In this document: positions 63,896 through 64,000 of the stretch, piece by piece
Numbering within the stretch: the first letter of the stretch is position 1
How the letters are laid out: every line of letters begins with the position of its first letter
Assembly (NCBI GenBank): GCA_026003195.1
Contig: BPGU01000001.1
Coordinates: forward strand, 479,298-543,297
DNA: 64,000 bases
From: Armatimonadota bacterium
GTDB taxonomy: Bacteria > Armatimonadota > HRBIN16
Direction: 5' to 3'
The notes under the pieces: model-generated
Told to the model about the DNA's origin: nothing
Seen by the model: the letters and a program-made list of their open reading frames with translations, nothing else
The model's database searches: none
Made by a program: the position numbers and the translations under genes

Positions 63896-64000
63896 AGGAA
63901 TCACCTCAGCTACTACATCTTGGGTTTACAAAACTGGACAGAATTGAACAAGTTTTCTTACAATTCGCGCGGGCAGGCGTTGACTCCTGTGGTTAGCGGA

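Overview
The window (about 64 kb, GC-rich, roughly 58-60% by eye) looks like the chromosome of an Armatimonadota-type bacterium, probably thermophilic or moderately so. This is inference. The best pointer is the prepilin at 28094-28951, with a short [20 protein letters not shown] leader, an AQAREKAR segment, an AQDYDE motif and an H-X9-DG C-terminus, a combination I associate with that phylum. A PEP-CTERM protein, oxidoreductase/sugar-isomerase genes with export signals and many unusual glycosidases fit.

Layout. 1-3724 (minus): the translation/envelope operon rpsB-tsf-pyrH-frr-uppS (uppS runs off the edge). 3875-4603: a zinc-finger/pRiA4b-ORF3-like protein. 4791-10301 (plus): a carbohydrate cluster (DUF6807-like, Gfo/Idh/MocA, GH42-like). 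10467-25095 (plus): a respiratory complex I operon, nuoA-C-D-E-F-G-H-J-K-L-M-N, that lacks nuoB and nuoI, carries a UroD-like methyltransferase gene between nuoM and nuoN, and has a 28-residue membrane micro-ORF between nuoJ and nuoK. 25238-28951 (minus): serS, two membrane-anchored proteins and the prepilin. 29121-30203: a LacI repressor with a textbook promoter/operator. 30452-32167: a DapA-family aldolase and pcm. 32195-32568: a decayed DUF433/DUF5615 toxin-antitoxin pair. 32649-40517 (minus): a four-gene glycan operon including a GH20 hexosaminidase. 40701-42671: a large polytopic membrane protein. 43069-43752: a PEP-CTERM protein. 43991-47441: proline dehydrogenase, an ECF sigma/anti-sigma pair and dnaN. 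47512-50997 (minus): a sugar epimerase, xylulokinase and serine hydrolase. 51292-56084: two large secreted proteins made of repeated carboxypeptidase-regulatory-like modules and ending in dockerin-like repeats.

From 56136 there are tRNA-Pro and tRNA-Gly genes. A tyrosine integrase begins 93 bp after tRNA-Gly, and everything from there to the window end looks like an integrated mobile element: integrase, a protein with a sigma-region-4-like C-terminus, a primase-polymerase/helicase broken by a frameshift, an iteron-like cluster of palindromes (a replication origin candidate), zinc-ribbon and OB-fold-like small proteins, and, on the minus strand, two adjacent genes that encode sigma region 2 and sigma region 4 as separate polypeptides.

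The most interesting signals are: the split sigma factor of the element; the iteron cluster beside the Rep-like gene; two sigma-54 type promoters in front of the PEP-CTERM gene and of the dockerin-protein pair, suggesting shared control of a surface system; the complex I operon missing its NuoB and NuoI subunits; and recurrent GC-only hairpins directly after genes where U-tract terminators would be expected.
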